Shown: positions 1-7,630 of the stretch, piece after piece
How positions within the stretch are numbered: the stretch's first letter is position 1
Layout of the letters: each line of letters begins with the position of its first letter
From: Xylanibacter rarus
GTDB lineage: Bacteria; Bacteroidota; Bacteroidia; Bacteroidales; Bacteroidaceae
Direction: 5' to 3'
Assembly (NCBI RefSeq): GCF_001275135.1
Contig: NZ_LFQU01000026.1
Location: 1-45,254, forward strand
Length of the DNA: 45,254 nt
Translations under genes and position numbers: made by a program
The notes under the pieces: generated by a model
The model's database searches: none
Seen by the model: only the letters and a program-made list of their open reading frames with translations
What the model was told of the DNA's origin: nothing

Positions 1-38
1 AAACAATATTTCCCCAATTCCGCCGTTCTATATCTTAA

Positions 39-1532
39 ATGGATAAAGACGAAAGTAAAGACAGCTACGGACATGTGCTGAAATATACTGGAATATTCGG
101 CGGCGTACAGGGACTCAACATCATCATCGGCCTTGTACGCAACAAGATTACGGCCCTGCTGCTCGGCCCTGCCGGCATGGGACTGGCGTCGCTGCTCAAC
201 TCTTCGGTCAACTTTATCTCGCAGGCCACCAACCTCGGAATATCCTTCAGTGCGATAAAGCACATATCAGAACTCTACGATCAGGGCGACACAGAAGGCA
301 TGGAGCGCTTCATCAGGATTGTCAGGGCATGGAGCCTCGTGGCTGCACTGCTCGGCATGCTCGTGTGCATAGCCGCCGGACCGCTGCTCAACAGCCTCGC
401 CTTCTCGTGGGGCGACCACACGCTCCACTTCATGCTGCTCTCGCCTGCCGTGGCGCTGATGGCCATAACGGGCGGCGAGACGGCCATACTGAAGGCCACA
501 CGACGGCTAAGGGCGCTCGCCGTGGTGCAGATATGGTCGGTCATAGCCTCGCTGCTGATATCCGTGCCCATATACTGGATGTTCAGATGGACCGGCATCG
601 TGCCCGTGATAATACTCATGGCGCTTGCCACGATGATAATAACGGTGGTGTATTCTTACAGGGCTTATCCGCTGCGGCTCAGCGGAACCAAGGGCCTGCT
701 GGGCGAAGGCATGGAGATGGTAAGGCTGGGCATAGCCTTCATCATGTCGGGCATAATGGCAAGCGGAGCCGAGATGCTGCTGCGCGCGCTGCTCAACGCC
801 GAAGCCGACCTCGACATAGTGGGACTATACAACGCGGGATTCGTGCTTACGATAACCTACTCGGGCATGGTGTTCTCGGCGATGGAGACCGACTACTTTC
901 CGCGCCTGTCGGCCGTCAACCACGACAACCAGGCCATGAAGCTCACGGCCAACCGACAGATAGAGGTGTCGCTGCTCATCGTGGCACCGATGCTCACGCT
1001 GCTCATCGTGGCTCTGCCGCTGGTGGTGCCGATGCTCTACAGCAGCAAGTTTACGCCCGTGGTGCCCATGGCTCAGATAGCCGTCATGTCGATGTACCTC
1101 AGGGCCATAACGCTGCCCATAGCCTACATGACGCTCGCCAAGAGCCACTCTAAGGCCTTCTTCGTGCTCGAAACGCTGTCGGCAGCCATGCAGGTGGCAG
1201 CCGTGATGGGCGGATACCGCCTGATGGGACTGACGGGCACGGGCGCCGGACTGCTCGTATCGTATCTCTTCGAGCTGACGCTGATATACACCTATGCCCA
1301 CACACGCTACGCCTACCGCCCCTCGAAAGGCGTATGCACCTATGCCGCCATACATCTGCCGATAGGCATAGCGGCATATCTTTCAACACTTATCGGCAAC
1401 ACTCTGCTGAGCGCCTGCCTCGGCATAATGCTCACCATGGTCAGCACAGCCGCCTCGCTCTTTATCATATATAAAAAGACGTCGCTTTGGAACAGCTTGA
1501 AGGAACGGCTGAAAAAACTTCACAAGAGATAG
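39..1532 (+). CDS. Wzx-type polysaccharide flippase (O-antigen translocase family)
   Basis: This 497-residue, strongly hydrophobic protein has about 12 predicted membrane helices and a short Lys-rich C-terminus. The N-terminus (GGVQGLNIIIGLVRNKI, then LLGPAGMGLASLLNS) is the typical first-helix region of MATE/Wzx-superfamily lipid-linked oligosaccharide flippases. Such proteins move undecaprenyl-diphosphate-linked repeat units across the inner membrane for O-antigen or exopolysaccharide assembly. The ATG at 39 sits after an AT-rich leader with no clear ribosome site. Glycosyltransferases lie 2-7 kb downstream, so a surface-polysaccharide role fits, but the exported sugar cannot be told. A teichuronic-acid or enterobacterial-common-antigen type exporter is an alternative within the same superfamily. 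Confidence 0.85.
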   Translation: MDKDESKDSYGHVLKYTGIFGGVQGLNIIIGLVRNKITALLLGPAGMGLASLLNSSVNFISQATNLGISFSAIKHISELYDQGDTEGMERFIRIVRAWSLVAALLGMLVCIAAGPLLNSLAFSWGDHTLHFMLLSPAVALMAITGGETAILKATRRLRALAVVQIWSVIASLLISVPIYWMFRWTGIVPVIILMALATMIITVVYSYRAYPLRLSGTKGLLGEGMEMVRLGIAFIMSGIMASGAEMLLRALLNAEADLDIVGLYNAGFVLTITYSGMVFSAMETDYFPRLSAVNHDNQAMKLTANRQIEVSLLIVAPMLTLLIVALPLVVPMLYSSKFTPVVPMAQIAVMSMYLRAITLPIAYMTLAKSHSKAFFVLETLSAAMQVAAVMGGYRLMGLTGTGAGLLVSYLFELTLIYTYAHTRYAYRPSKGVCTYAAIHLPIGIAAYLSTLIGNTLLSACLGIMLTMVSTAASLFIIYKKTSLWNSLKERLKKLHKR

Positions 1533-1667
1533 GCACATCAGAAAAACACACCGAAAAGAATAAGCATAACGGCACTTTTCAACAAGATTTCAACATATCA
1601 TAAAAGCGTGAGCCTAAGGCCGTTACAAAACTTATCAACAAAATAAATACCATTTATCAACAAGCCG

Positions 1668-1799
1668 AAAGCACATCTTTCAGCACACGAAAAGCCACAT
1701 ATCGCAATGCAAAAAGCCACCTGTTGCAAGGCAAAAGACGGCATATCACAACACGAAAAACGCATAAAGCAACACCAAAACCGGGATAAAGCCACGCCA
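1668..1799. repeat. Six degenerate 22-bp tandem units at the edge of the putative origin
   Basis: Six consecutive 22-bp units start at 1668, 1690, 1712, 1734, 1756 and 1778. Each begins AAA(A/G) and most have GCA or CACA near position 15-18. They resemble the better-preserved 22-bp arrays at 20586, 27757 and 44551. Units become more degenerate to the right. The exact period is read directly; common ancestry with the other arrays is inferred. Confidence 0.55.
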
Positions 1800-2037
1800 C
1801 AGACCGAAAACAACGCAGAAAACGCCATGAAAACAAGCACAAACGCCACAGCGGACAAAGAACACCGAGACACTGTTGAAAACCCTGTTGATAACCATGT
1901 GGAAAACCGTTGGAAAAATATGTGGATATCAACACGCCACGCAGGCACGACATTATACACGTGTATATCAACACCTTTATACAGACAAAATAAGCAAGTT
2001 TTCAACAGATAAATGGCGAAAAAAGATATAAACTTAT

Positions 2038-2045
2038 TAAATTTG
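2038..2045 (+). promoter_or_regulatory. Possible -7 element for nadA
   Basis: TAAATTTG matches the Bacteroidetes -7 consensus TAnnTTTG and is followed by GCAG. It lies about 270 bp before the nadA start and inside the DnaA-box region. No clear -33 TTTG was seen, so the assignment is weak. Confidence 0.35.
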
Positions 2046-2318
2046 CAGTCTGACAGGAGAATTGTGGATAAGATGCCTTAACGCCTGACAGTCAGACAGA
2101 AGATATTAATGGCACATGTTGAAAACACATAACCACGGGTTGATAACGAAATAAGCAAACTTTCAGCCCTAAAGTTTTGAACAAATCAACGGCATATCAT
2201 ACAACTCATTCTCTTTTTTAAAAAAGGAAAACAAAGGATAAGAATAATTATGTGGGTGTGGAAACCTGAGGGTAACCTGAAAGCAGGACAAGCACACACG
2301 GCAAAAGAAACAAACACT

Positions 2319-3308
2319 ATGGTTAAAGAAGAATGGACAGAGAAGGGCTACATAGATGAGCCTGCTGACAACGGCACCGACCTGGCCGCCGAGATAAGAA
2401 GAATGTGCAAGGAGAAAGACGCCATAATACTGGCCCATTACTACACCGACGGATCGGTGCAGAAGGTGGCCGACTTCATTGGCGACTCGCTGGCCCTGGC
2501 GCGCAAGGCTGCCAAGACCGACGCCAAGATTATCGTGATGTGCGGCGTTCACTTCATGGCAGAGACGTGCAAGATACTTTGCCCCGAAAAGCTGGTGATC
2601 TGTCCTGACCTCAACGCCGGATGCTCGCTGGCCGACTCATGCCGCGCCGAAGACCTCAAGAAGTTTAAGCAGGAGCACCCGGGCTACACCGTGGTGAGCT
2701 ATGTCAACACTACGGCTGCCGTGAAGGCGCTGACCGACGTGGTGGTTACGAGCGGCAACGCGAAGAAGATAGTAGACCAGCTGCCGAAGGACGAGAAGAT
2801 TATCTTCGGACCCGACCACAACCTGGGCAGCTACATCAACGCCGTTACGGGCCGCGAGATGCTGCTCTGGAACGGCGGATGCCATGTGCATGAGCGCTTC
2901 TCGCCTCAGGCCATCGTTGAGATGAAGAAGGAACACCCCGACGCCATCGTGCTGGTTCACCCCGAGTGCAAGGGTCCCGTAGTGAAGCTTGCCGACGTGG
3001 TAGGCTCAACGGCAGTGCTGCTCGACTATGCCGTGGCACATCCCGACAAGGAGTATATCGTGGCAACAGAGCCGGGCATACTGTTCGAGATGCAGCGCCA
3101 GTGCCCCGACACGGTGTTCCTGCCCGTGCCTCCCGAAGTGAGCGAAGGCTCCGCAGGCTGCTCTTGCAACGAGTGTGAATACATGAAGATGAACACTCTG
3201 CTCAAAGTTTACAACGCCCTTAAATATGAATGGCCCAGCGTAGACGTTCCTGCCGACATAGCAGTCGAGGCAGTGAAGCCGATAAACCGCATGCTGGAGA
3301 TGAGCTAG
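2319..3308 (+). CDS. nadA: Quinolinate synthase NadA
   Basis: NadA condenses iminoaspartate with dihydroxyacetone phosphate to make quinolinate in de novo NAD synthesis, using an oxygen-sensitive [4Fe-4S] cluster. The 329-residue product has the three expected cluster cysteines in order: MCGVHFMAET, HPECKGP and the Cys-rich GCSCNECEYM near the C-terminus. It also has the substrate-site AHYYTDGSVQ and GPDHNLGSYI segments. The reading frame extends 23 codons upstream (to 2250), but that extension is low-complexity and unlike NadA, so the ATG at 2319 (MVKEEW) was chosen. No nadB or nadC lies beside it, so it appears monocistronic. It begins about 170 bp to the right of the last DnaA-like box. 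Confidence 0.95.
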   Translation: MVKEEWTEKGYIDEPADNGTDLAAEIRRMCKEKDAIILAHYYTDGSVQKVADFIGDSLALARKAAKTDAKIIVMCGVHFMAETCKILCPEKLVICPDLNAGCSLADSCRAEDLKKFKQEHPGYTVVSYVNTTAAVKALTDVVVTSGNAKKIVDQLPKDEKIIFGPDHNLGSYINAVTGREMLLWNGGCHVHERFSPQAIVEMKKEHPDAIVLVHPECKGPVVKLADVVGSTAVLLDYAVAHPDKEYIVATEPGILFEMQRQCPDTVFLPVPPEVSEGSAGCSCNECEYMKMNTLLKVYNALKYEWPSVDVPADIAVEAVKPINRMLEMS

Positions 3309-3319
3309 AGACTGTTCAT

Positions 3320-3502
3320 AATTAAAAATTAAAAAGTAAAAATTAAAAGGCTGGGAAGAATGAAGGGATAATAAAAAGCGGAAAACTTTAGCCGGCTATT
3401 TCATGCAAGCCGCAAAGCCGTTAGTTTCCTGACATTCCGTTCTTTCCCGCCTTTTAATTTTTGCTCCTTAATTTTTTAATTTTTACTTTTTAATTTTTAA
3501 TT
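3320..3502. repeat. MITE-like element with 25-bp perfect terminal inverted repeats
   Basis: Positions 3320-3344 and 3478-3502 are perfect reverse complements, made of AATTAAAAA-type AT-rich sequence. Pairing continues imperfectly inward (AAAAGGC.GGGAAGAA at 3345-3360 against TTCTTTCCCGCCTTTT at 3440-3455). The core of about 80 bp has no reading frame. It fills the space between nadA and the next gene and could end nadA transcription as well as being a small non-autonomous element. Confidence 0.7.
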
Positions 3503-3513
3503 CCAAAAAATCC

Positions 3514-4644
3514 GTGCGTATATTATTAATTGGTGAGGCAAGCTATCTGCACAACACTTTGAAGAAGGGACTTATTGAAGACGGTCATCAGGTGGTGCTG
3601 ATGTCTGACGGTAACAACTGGCACAACTCTCCGAGGGACATCGACCTGAAAAGAGACATGCGCTGGGGAAAGCTGAGCGGACTGAAAGTGCTGTGGCAGC
3701 TCTTGAGGCATTATAAATGTCTTGTGGGCAACGACATCGTGCAGATACACAACTATCAGTTTGTGCCGCTGAAGATGGGGTGGAACAGACATCTTATCAG
3801 CTTTCTTAAACGGCATAACAGGTATATGGTCAAGGGCTGCTTCGGCGACGACCCCGTGGTATTAGACAGTCAGGCTGAAGGAGTACCCGAATATTCGGAT
3901 ACATACTGGGACGGACGGCCGCAGAACGTTGAGCTTAACAAGGAGCGCACAGCCGAGATGAATATGGTGCCGGTGCGCCATTGCAGCGGCTTTGCCAACC
4001 GCGAGTCTGACGCTCTTGTGGCGTGCCTTTACGAATATTATCTGTGCTACCGCTCATGGCTCAGCCACGGCAAGCTGCACTATATACCTCTGCCCATAGA
4101 GATTCCTGAGGGAGCACGCGCAAAGCATATCGCCGACGGCCGTAAGCTGAAGGTGCTTGTGGGCATACAGCCCAAGCGCGACTATCTTAAAGGTGCCGCT
4201 TATATAGGGCGGCTGGTTGAGCAGGTGGCAAAGGAGAACGACGGACTGATTGAGGTTAATACGGTTGAGGGCGTGCCCTACGACGAATATTGCCGTATGC
4301 TCAGTGAGACCGACGTGCTGGTGGATCAGCTCTACAGCTACACGCCGTCGATGAATTCGCTGGCTGCCATGGCGCGTGGAACAGTGGTGATAGGCGGCGG
4401 CGAGGAAGAGTTCTATAAGTTTATCGGCGAGGACGAGCTGCGGCCTATAATAAATGTAAGGCCGGGGCGCGACGAAGACAATCTGAACACGCTGCGCCGG
4501 ACGCTGACCGACCGCAAGTTGCTGGAGAAGATGTCGCAGCAGAGCATTGATTTCGTAAAGAAGTATCACGACTACCGCAAAGTGGCGCGACAGTATGAGC
4601 ATCTGTATGAACGGCTGCTTGCCGGAGAATTTGATATCTATTAA
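3514..4644 (+). CDS. Glycosyltransferase, GT-B fold (family 4-like)
   Basis: This 376-residue protein starts MRILLIGEASYLHNTLKKGLIEDGHQVVLMSDG, the N-terminal Rossmann half of GT-B enzymes with a Gly-rich first loop. The C-terminal half (LVDQLYSYTPSMNSLAAMARGTVVIGGGEEEFY) has the position of the nucleotide-sugar site. The usual E-x7-E motif of family 4 is absent: the equivalent segment reads SMNSLAAMARG. Donor and acceptor cannot be assigned. The start is GTG at 3514, and no in-frame ATG precedes the conserved MRILLIG segment. It is transcribed alone and converges on the glycosyltransferase operon from the right, with a strong shared terminator between them. Confidence 0.8.
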   Translation: MRILLIGEASYLHNTLKKGLIEDGHQVVLMSDGNNWHNSPRDIDLKRDMRWGKLSGLKVLWQLLRHYKCLVGNDIVQIHNYQFVPLKMGWNRHLISFLKRHNRYMVKGCFGDDPVVLDSQAEGVPEYSDTYWDGRPQNVELNKERTAEMNMVPVRHCSGFANRESDALVACLYEYYLCYRSWLSHGKLHYIPLPIEIPEGARAKHIADGRKLKVLVGIQPKRDYLKGAAYIGRLVEQVAKENDGLIEVNTVEGVPYDEYCRMLSETDVLVDQLYSYTPSMNSLAAMARGTVVIGGGEEEFYKFIGEDELRPIINVRPGRDEDNLNTLRRTLTDRKLLEKMSQQSIDFVKKYHDYRKVARQYEHLYERLLAGEFDIY

Positions 4645-4712
4645 AAAGATACATCAAGCCCAAACCAATGCACACAGACTGAGGTTTTCAGCCGGATTTG
4701 GGATAAATAATA

Positions 4713-4758
4713 AAAAATAAGCTGACAGAACCGTGTTGTTGTCTGTCAGCTTATTTTT
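4713..4758. terminator. Bidirectional intrinsic terminator
   Basis: A 17-bp perfect stem (4713-4729 with 4742-4758, core AATAAGCTGACAGA) and a 12-nt loop is flanked by an A-run on the left and a T-run on the right. It can stop transcription from both strands, which fits the converging genes ending at 4644 and 4849. Confidence 0.9.
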
Positions 4759-4848
4759 GTTTATATCCTGTGTCTGTAAATAATATTCTTTTGTTCAGAT
4801 TAAATCGGCTTGTCATTATTTATGCCTTATTTCTTGCCTAAAAGCGTC

Positions 4849-5940
4849 TTATTTCTTGTCGCAAAGCGAGCCAATCAGCTCTTTCCATTTGTTCATGATG
4901 TTGTCTCGGTCAAACTTGTTGATTGTGAGCCTCGCATTTGCCCCATATTTTGCCCTGAGAGCCTCGTCGCCAGCCATGCGGATAATTGCCCGCGTGAGAG
5001 CCTCTGAGTCGTTCTGAGGCACTATAATGCCGTTGTAGCCGTCTTCTGCGATGTCTCTCGCGCCGTAGATATAGTCAACCGTCACGCAGGGCAGTCCGCA
5101 GGACTGTCCTTCGGCAAGCACGAGCGACAGCCCTTCGTATCGCGAGGTTACAATCTGCATGCTGTGGCTTGCGTAAGCCTCGTTCATGTCTTCGCACCTT
5201 CCGCGCAGCACCACCCTATCGTCGAGTCCGCACCTTGTTATCTGTCGTTGCAGTTCGTCGTGCAGCGAGCCTTCGCCGTAGATGTCGAGTTGCCAGTCGG
5301 GGCATGCCTTGGCCACATTCTTCCAGCAGTCTATCAGCAGGTCGAAGCCCTTAACGTGTTCGAGTCTGCCCACGGCTATCGCCTTTTTCACGCCATAGTC
5401 GGCCACATATTTGTCGGGCGTGTTCACAAAGTTTGGTATCACCTCCACCCTCTTTGCCGCCTTATATTCGCGTGCGTCGTCGGCTGTAAGGCACACCACG
5501 GCGTCGGCCTTTCGCTCCATTAGCCCGAACATACGGCTGTAAGGCGTGAACCTGCGTGCCGAGTGCGACTCAAATATCTTTTTTGACTTTATATTGCAAA
5601 GCGGCAAAAGCAGTGCGCTAAGCGTGGTTGCAAAGAATATTATGTCAGGGTTAAGTTCTGAAAGTGTGCTGTTTAACTTTATTGCCGCATCAGCTAATGT
5701 CTTTATTCGATTAACGGTTCTTGTTATAGTGTTATTACTTTTCTTTGCCATCGGAACATCAAGAAACAGCAGCCTGACGTTCTTGTTGAGGTTATATGTT
5801 TGGCGTGGTGTGTCGCGATATATAGAAACGATGGTTACTTCGTTTCCCCATTCTTCCGACATTATGTTTGCCTTCTCGGATATTATGCGCTCAACACCGC
5901 CACCTATATAGAAATCTTCAATAATATATGCTATTTTCAT
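4849..5940 (-). CDS. Glycosyltransferase family 4
   Basis: This 363-residue GT-B enzyme starts MKIAYIIEDFYIGGGVERIISEKA, with the GGGVER acceptor loop of family 4 retaining transferases. The C-terminal donor domain has AVGRLEHVKGFDLLIDCW, YGEGSLHDEL and the E-x7-E motif in SRYEGLSLVLAEGQSCGLP. The ATG overlaps the stop of the upstream transferase by 4 bp (ATGA), indicating translational coupling. It is the last gene of a three-gene operon ending at the terminator at 4713-4758. The donor sugar is not predictable. The N-terminal third is noticeably richer in AT than the C-terminal part. Confidence 0.9.
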   Translation of the reverse strand: MKIAYIIEDFYIGGGVERIISEKANIMSEEWGNEVTIVSIYRDTPRQTYNLNKNVRLLFLDVPMAKKSNNTITRTVNRIKTLADAAIKLNSTLSELNPDIIFFATTLSALLLPLCNIKSKKIFESHSARRFTPYSRMFGLMERKADAVVCLTADDAREYKAAKRVEVIPNFVNTPDKYVADYGVKKAIAVGRLEHVKGFDLLIDCWKNVAKACPDWQLDIYGEGSLHDELQRQITRCGLDDRVVLRGRCEDMNEAYASHSMQIVTSRYEGLSLVLAEGQSCGLPCVTVDYIYGARDIAEDGYNGIIVPQNDSEALTRAIIRMAGDEALRAKYGANARLTINKFDRDNIMNKWKELIGSLCDKK

Positions 5941-6848
5941 TGTCTTGAAATTAGTTTGAAAATTTTACAAGATAGTTTCAGACCAAATAAATTTAGCATT
6001 ACGGCTTTTATCCAGTCCTTGTTTCCTGCATAACTTTTAATCTGTATCCGTTGTGGCCAGAGTAATATTTTTCCTGTTTTTCTGTAAGAGTAAAGTTGCG
6101 ATGTCAGCATGTTGAGATAAAGCCTGTGCCAGCGCTTTTCCCGTGTGTTGAGGTTTAATTCCTTTGTCAGGCTTATTTGCGCTTCAAGCAGAGACGTAAG
6201 TCCGTTGAGGGCTTCTTTGGCAGCTATTCCGCTTTTGTTCCAGCAATAGTTGTACATGCCTTTGTCTGTTGTGGCTATAACGGGGTTGAGCTTTATAAGG
6301 CTTGCAATGTTATATACGTCTTCATAAATTTTTCCTTTTGGGAAACGCACATTGCTGAAAAGCTCTTTCCTGTATATCTTGTTCCATGCCCAGCAGTGTT
6401 CAAGGCCATTTGTCGACAGCCAGTCAAGGGCATTGTCGTATACAGTAGTACCGGGATTAAACATCCGTTCGTTTTTGCATCCGGGATTTTGCAGCACAGG
6501 ATATTCCAATATGTCGTATTCCTTATGTCCGTCTAATATAGGCATAAGTTTGGCATAAGTATTATTTTCTACAAAATCGTCGCTGTCGACAAATGTTATG
6601 TAATCTCCCGTTGACCGGCTTATTCCATAGTTGCGCGCGTCAGAAAGTCCTCCGTTAGGTTTATGAAAAACTTTTATGTTATTGTTTAGTGATGCTGCCT
6701 TGTCAGCCAGATTTCCGCTGTTGTCGGTCGAGCCGTCGTCAATTATAAGTATTTCATAATTGTCGATGCCCTGTGACAGCACGCTGTCGATGCAGCGCCG
6801 GAATGTCTTTTCTACGTTATATACCGGAATAATAATGCTTAATTTCAT
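5937..6848 (-). CDS. Glycosyltransferase family 2 (GT-A)
   Basis: This 303-residue protein has the N-terminal GT-A domain: MKLSIIIPVYNVEKTFRRCIDSVLSQ, IIDDGSTDNS, KPNGGLSDARNYGI, and the DxD-type metal site in FVDSDDFVE. The WAWNKIYRKELF and YEDVYN segments are usual for WbbL- or WcaA-like sugar transferases. It overlaps both neighbours by 4 bp, so the three transferases are translated in series. It probably adds one sugar to a surface glycan at the cytoplasmic face of the membrane. The gene is AT-rich compared with the housekeeping genes nearby, as surface-polysaccharide genes often are. Confidence 0.9.
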   Translation of the reverse strand: MKLSIIIPVYNVEKTFRRCIDSVLSQGIDNYEILIIDDGSTDNSGNLADKAASLNNNIKVFHKPNGGLSDARNYGISRSTGDYITFVDSDDFVENNTYAKLMPILDGHKEYDILEYPVLQNPGCKNERMFNPGTTVYDNALDWLSTNGLEHCWAWNKIYRKELFSNVRFPKGKIYEDVYNIASLIKLNPVIATTDKGMYNYCWNKSGIAAKEALNGLTSLLEAQISLTKELNLNTREKRWHRLYLNMLTSQLYSYRKTGKILLWPQRIQIKSYAGNKDWIKAVMLNLFGLKLSCKIFKLISRQ

Positions 6849-7555
6849 GAAAAAATGAATTTAAAAGACAGACATTTTATCACCGTCCATCTTATCATCA
6901 GCATCCGGAATAATGAATTTCCGCTCTTTACTGATGCTGTGAATGAACTGTTTCTGCCGTGACAACGAAACTGAATAAGTTTGTTTGGGATAAACTTTAC
7001 ATTGAATCTGTAGGCGGCAATGTTGCCTATCCAGATGTCGTGCATAGGTATGTCTTTCGGAAATGGTAGAGATGCCTTGAGCACCCTCTTTGTAAAGGCC
7101 ATGCAGCAGCCCATATAACCGTTTTTAATAAGGGTGTTATAAATGCGTGACTGCTTGGTGTTGTGTACTTTATAATATGATTTTTCAATAATGTTGAGAT
7201 TCTCGTCTACCATTTCTGCATCACTTATCACGCAGTCGTAATGTTTGAGATACTGCATGCAAATGCTTATTTTATTATCTTTCCAGACATCGTCTTGATC
7301 TGATAGAAATATATATCCGCCTTTGGCATGCATCAATGCGTTTTCAAAGTTTGATGTGGGTGATTTTTTTTCAGGACCTTTAATCAGCTTTATCCTTTTG
7401 TCGTCGATTTCTTTTATAATGTCTATGGTTGAATCGGTAGATTCGTTGTCAGATATAATGATTTCGTCTTCGTTACCGAGTTGATTTATTATCGAGCTGA
7501 TTTGCTCTCTGATAAATCTCTCACCGTTGTATGTGGCTATGCAGACTGAAATCAT
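6845..7555 (-). CDS. Glycosyltransferase family 2 (GT-A, rhamnosyltransferase-like)
   Basis: This 236-residue protein has a GT-A core: MISVCIATYNGERFIREQISSI, IIISDNESTDST and FLSDQDDVW with a DQDD metal-binding site. The GCCMAFTKRVL and HDIWIGNIAA segments are typical of RfaG/RgpF-associated family 2 rhamnosyltransferases, though the sugar is not proven. A TTG at 7567 would add four residues, but the ATG at 7555 begins directly at the conserved ISVCIATYNGE strand and is preferred. It is first in the glycosyltransferase operon, 75 bp after the PorZ-like gene on the same strand, and overlaps the next gene by 4 bp. Confidence 0.87.
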   Translation of the reverse strand: MISVCIATYNGERFIREQISSIINQLGNEDEIIISDNESTDSTIDIIKEIDDKRIKLIKGPEKKSPTSNFENALMHAKGGYIFLSDQDDVWKDNKISICMQYLKHYDCVISDAEMVDENLNIIEKSYYKVHNTKQSRIYNTLIKNGYMGCCMAFTKRVLKASLPFPKDIPMHDIWIGNIAAYRFNVKFIPNKLIQFRCHGRNSSFTASVKSGNSLFRMLMIRWTVIKCLSFKFIFS

Positions 7556-7630
7556 TTTATGCGACAAAAATTATCTTTATTATTATGTTTTATAATGAAA
7601 ACGTTTATCTGTTTTTGTTTTATACATCCG

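Larger units (their letters stand above)
1568..2150. other. Candidate chromosomal replication origin (DnaA-box cluster)
   Basis: The gene-free tract between the flippase and nadA holds many 9-mers close to the DnaA box TTATCCACA or its complement. On the plus strand there are TGTTGAAAA (1874), TGTTGATAA (1886), TGTGGAAAA (1898), a weaker GTTGGAAAA (1909) and TGTGGATAT (1921), at about 12-bp spacing. A perfect TGTGGATAA lies at 2063-2071. Further copies are TGTTGAAAA at 2117 and GGTTGATAA at 2138. Opposite-strand copies are TTTTCAACA at 1576 and 1999, and TTATCAACA at 1632 and 1654. An AT-rich stretch around 2025-2045 could be the unwinding element. dnaA is not in the window, and strand skew was not computed. 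No convincing gene is present here. Confidence 0.72.

Noticed and set aside
329-1153. Long plus-strand reading frame (274 codons) inside the flippase gene
   Set aside because: It is a frame shadow of the GC-rich flippase: the composition is Ala/Arg/His-rich, there are no domain motifs, and the flippase frame is clearly the real one.
1707-2012. 101-codon frame inside the DnaA-box region
   Set aside because: It is Lys/Asn/Thr-rich with no domain pattern. The DNA here is explained better by the phased DnaA boxes and 22-bp repeats.
2250-2318. Longer NadA start at 2250
   Set aside because: The extra residues have no NadA similarity. The ATG at 2319 gives a normal-sized enzyme.
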